DNA of 64,000 bases from an uncultured Prevotellaceae bacterium (GTDB lineage: Bacteria > Bacteroidota > Bacteroidia > Bacteroidales > Bacteroidaceae): contig ONDA01000007.1 of the NCBI GenBank assembly GCA_900316475.1, positions 1 to 64,000 on the forward strand, in the 5' to 3' direction. Of this stretch, positions 61,881 through 64,000 are shown piece after piece; the first letter of the stretch is position 1; each line of letters starts with the position of its first letter. A program made the translations under genes and the position numbers. The notes under the pieces are model-generated. The model was not told the origin of the DNA, ran no database searches, and saw only the letters and a list, made by a program, of their open reading frames with translations.

Positions 61881-63437
61881 TTAGAGGCCTGTTTCTTCCT
61901 CATACATCTTTTTTAGGAACTTGGCATGAACAGCCTTTGTTGCTGCTCCGGCAACTTGTGAGCCGCCCCAGAGCACACCAACGAGTTGACCTTTGATGTT
62001 GAAGACTGGTGAGCCGCTGCTGCCGCCAACAGAGTTAGCCTGGAACTCGAAGTCATATTTGCCAGGCTCTTTGCTGCACTTCGTCTCACGGATAGTAGGC
62101 TCGAGTGATTTCGATTTGTCGTCCTGTCCCCATGTAAGGCCATAGGGATAGCCGATGACATATAGCTGATCCTTCAGCGGGTCTAAGCGCTCGGTATAGT
62201 TGTTTTCAGGATTAAACAGATGGCCGATTTCCTTCGGCGTCTTCTTGTTGTTGAGTTGGAGAATAGCCAGGTCGATGTCCTTATTGTCGGAAACCTTCAG
62301 CACGTTACAGCGCTGGAACTCGTCCTCGTAGGCGTAATAGTTGCCAGGATAACCAACAGTGATGTAGTCTATCTCGCCTTTGATTTCATAGTGGGTCTTG
62401 CGAATACGGTCGCAGATGTCATAGACCTTCTTGACAAAAGCATCACGGGTGAGGCTCTTGTCATAAGCGTATGAAAGGACGGTCTGTCCGAAGCTTGTAC
62501 TCAAGAACTTGTTTATCTCGCTGTCTTCGCGGCTGTGCGGCAGGAGGTCTTCTATATCCTGATGCAGTTCATCCCTTTTTTCTTCCGTAATATATTCCCA
62601 GGGTACTGCCACGTGGCGGTTGGTTCCCATACGGCCTAAGGAGTCGAGGAAGAAGGCTGTAGCCTGATAGGGCTGCTTCTCACTGAACGACAGTTTGCCA
62701 TCCCACTGTCCTGGCAGTGGGTTGTCATCGAATACCACAACATAGTGATAGCTGGCGCGTACATAGACGACCGTCGGACGGAATTGCTGAGGGTCAATGT
62801 CGGGTGTCTCATCCTTCGGATTGAGCAGACCGGGCAGATAGAGGATGCCAGCCACGATGATAGCTGCCAGTGCGACGAGTCCGCCGATGATGCCAGCTAT
62901 CTTGCCTGCGCTGCTGCCAGGAATTTGTGGAGCTATCTGATCAGTGATGTCCTCTGTACCGCAGAGGATGTTGTCACCTTTCTTGATGCGTATGTCCTTG
63001 TTGGGGGCAATCTTGATGCCGTTTACCATAGTGCCGTTTCGGCTACCGTTATCGCGTATGTAAGCCTTACCATCTTTACCGATACGCAGTGAGGCGTGGA
63101 AGCGGCTGACAGCTGGGCTGTTGAGAATAATCTCGTTGCGGAAGTTTGAGCCGATATTGTAGACGGCCTTGTAGGCACTCAGTTTCTCGGCTGCCGGTAC
63201 ACGTGCCCAGACGAGGGCTTCGTCGGCAAAGTTAACGCGGTCGCCGCGCTGAATGGTTACCTCGCGTCCGGGCTCAATCTTCTTGTTGCCTACGACGGTA
63301 CCGTTCTTACTGTTCTTGTCTTCAAGAATAATTTCTCCGTTGTCGAGGATGGTCATCTCTGCATGGAGAGAACTGACGTACTGGCTGTTAAGTACGATGT
63401 CGCATGATTGCGAACTGCCAATTTTAAGTAACTTCAT
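61881..63437 (-). CDS. two FHA domains, membrane anchor and trypsin-like protease
   Basis: 518 residues. FHA domain 1 covers about 1-80 (SSLHAEMTILDNGEIILEDK, then NSKNGTVV) and FHA domain 2 about 85-160 (SRFHASLRIG, GSRNGTMVNG). These domains bind phosphothreonine and should be cytosolic. A membrane helix spans about 179-201 (AGIIGGLVALAAIIVAGILY). The rest is a chymotrypsin-fold protease with candidate triad His275 (GTNRHVAVP), Asp389 (NKDIDLAIL) and Ser474 (GGSSGSPVF), on the far side of the membrane. The layout suggests a protease gated by phosphorylation inside the cell. This is inference; substrate and kinase are not visible. Confidence 0.87.
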   Translation of the reverse strand: MKLLKIGSSQSCDIVLNSQYVSSLHAEMTILDNGEIILEDKNSKNGTVVGNKKIEPGREVTIQRGDRVNFADEALVWARVPAAEKLSAYKAVYNIGSNFRNEIILNSPAVSRFHASLRIGKDGKAYIRDNGSRNGTMVNGIKIAPNKDIRIKKGDNILCGTEDITDQIAPQIPGSSAGKIAGIIGGLVALAAIIVAGILYLPGLLNPKDETPDIDPQQFRPTVVYVRASYHYVVVFDDNPLPGQWDGKLSFSEKQPYQATAFFLDSLGRMGTNRHVAVPWEYITEEKRDELHQDIEDLLPHSREDSEINKFLSTSFGQTVLSYAYDKSLTRDAFVKKVYDICDRIRKTHYEIKGEIDYITVGYPGNYYAYEDEFQRCNVLKVSDNKDIDLAILQLNNKKTPKEIGHLFNPENNYTERLDPLKDQLYVIGYPYGLTWGQDDKSKSLEPTIRETKCSKEPGKYDFEFQANSVGGSSGSPVFNIKGQLVGVLWGGSQVAGAATKAVHAKFLKKMYEEETGL

Positions 63438-63457
63438 ATTATTATAGGTTTTAGTTA

Positions 63458-64000
63458 TTACATCACGATACTCGTATTCTTATTCTTCTGAGCCGGCTGT
63501 TTCTGCTTGGGCTGTTGCTTATTAGGCTGCTGGTTGGGTTGTTGCTTAGGCTGGTGGTTGCCAGCATCCTTGGTAGCTGCCTTGCTTTTCTTGTCTTGAG
63601 CTTTGGGAGCAGCAGGCTTGGGAGCAGGAGCAAACTCCAGATCCTTAACTGACTTGCCTTCAAGATTTTCTTTTTTCTCGTCCTTCTTGTCGGCGTCATC
63701 CTTATGATCCTTATCATCCTTGGGCTTCTGAGTGTCTGTCGTGTCACGTTCAGGACTCTTTGCCTCGGGTGTGCTTGGCGTTGACGGTGTCGAATCCTCG
63801 TAATACTCGTAGTCGGTTGTAGGCTTGGACTTGGGTGTTTCTATGACGTTCCGATAGACGATAAGTCCTACCAACAACAGCAATATAACGCCCACGATTA
63901 GCGCACCTATCTTATAGTAGATACCAGGATTGGGCACCTGTTTCCAGTCGAGCTGGCTGACGTTGGCAAAACTGATGATATCCTTACGTTTGACGGGAAC
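63458..64000 (-). CDS. C-terminal part of a membrane protein with Lys/Pro/Gln-rich tail (runs off the window)
   Basis: The frame is open to the window edge, so the start is missing; a GTG at 63937 is not a convincing start because coding continues upstream (PVKRKDIISFANVSQLDWKQ). Visible part: a short polar stretch, one membrane helix (IGALIVGVILLLLVGLIVY) and a long low-complexity tail rich in Lys, Asp, Pro and Gln. It is first in the four-gene unit, 20 bp before the FHA-protease gene. A kinase or phosphatase N-terminus would fit the FHA partner, but nothing in the window shows it. Confidence 0.7.
   Translation of the reverse strand, partial: VPVKRKDIISFANVSQLDWKQVPNPGIYYKIGALIVGVILLLLVGLIVYRNVIETPKSKPTTDYEYYEDSTPSTPSTPEAKSPERDTTDTQKPKDDKDHKDDADKKDEKKENLEGKSVKDLEFAPAPKPAAPKAQDKKSKAATKDAGNHQPKQQPNQQPNKQQPKQKQPAQKNKNTSIVM

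Noticed and set aside
1-64000. tRNA, rRNA, riboswitch or complete insertion sequence
   Set aside because: I looked for cloverleaf-type sequences, rRNA conserved stretches, classical riboswitch cores and transposase motifs while reading, and saw none. A covariance-model scan would be needed to exclude small RNAs.

Overview
This window is a chromosomal segment from a Bacteroidota bacterium, most likely a gut or oral Prevotella-type member of the Prevotellaceae. The signs are promoters of the TAnnTTTG (-7) and TTTG/TTGG (-33) kind, a PorZ-like type IX secretion component, BspA-like leucine-rich repeat proteins, DUF4254, DUF6056 and DUF1703-type genes, pectin-degrading enzymes, and lipoproteins with an acidic export signal after the lipobox cysteine. 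No rRNA, tRNA, CRISPR array or intact insertion sequence was recognised.

Layout. 0.1-14.8 kb: polyprenyl synthase, DNA polymerase I, a RhuM-family protein, peptidoglycan editing factor, thiol peroxidase, a SNF2-type helicase with a large unknown partner, a small lipoprotein, YchF, and a C10 cysteine protease with leucine-rich repeats. 14.8-18.5 kb is an accessory patch around lgt: a broken AAA-ATPase start, lgt, a three-gene HipBST-like toxin-antitoxin (TA) module with an inverted-repeat operator, a second diverged piece of lgt, and a PemK/MazF-like module. 18.5-37 kb: a BspA-like protein, mutS, an intergenic region with a long inverted repeat, a GH28 pectinase operon, an AAA-ATPase/nuclease, an SDR enzyme, a sugar isomerase, a small TA island with two modules, a deeply nested stem-loop, a tandem-repeat element with terminal inverted repeats, and a PL11 rhamnogalacturonan lyase. 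37-47.6 kb: HAD phosphatase, leuS, and a close-packed yitT-rdgB-porZ-gtrA-DUF6056 run converging on nadA. 47.6-48.1 kb: a cluster of DnaA-box-like sites beside an AT-rich tract. 48-59.6 kb: TrmH, rubredoxin, a heptosyltransferase operon, acpP-fabF-rnc, an aminotransferase/ABC pair, a Dna2-like nuclease-helicase and an aldo/keto reductase. 59.6-64 kb: an operon for an unusual FHA-membrane-trypsin protein, a WG-repeat protein, an unknown secreted protein and a partly visible membrane protein.

The most striking observation is that three housekeeping genes carry palindromic elements read through in frame. mutS and leuS each hold a 91-bp element with nearly identical arms and a different 14-bp centre. 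lgt holds a 125-bp element of the same design but different sequence, and the SNF2 gene has what looks like one leftover arm. rdgB carries an unrelated in-frame tandem-repeat expansion. All calls come from reading the sequence by eye; no search or folding program was run.
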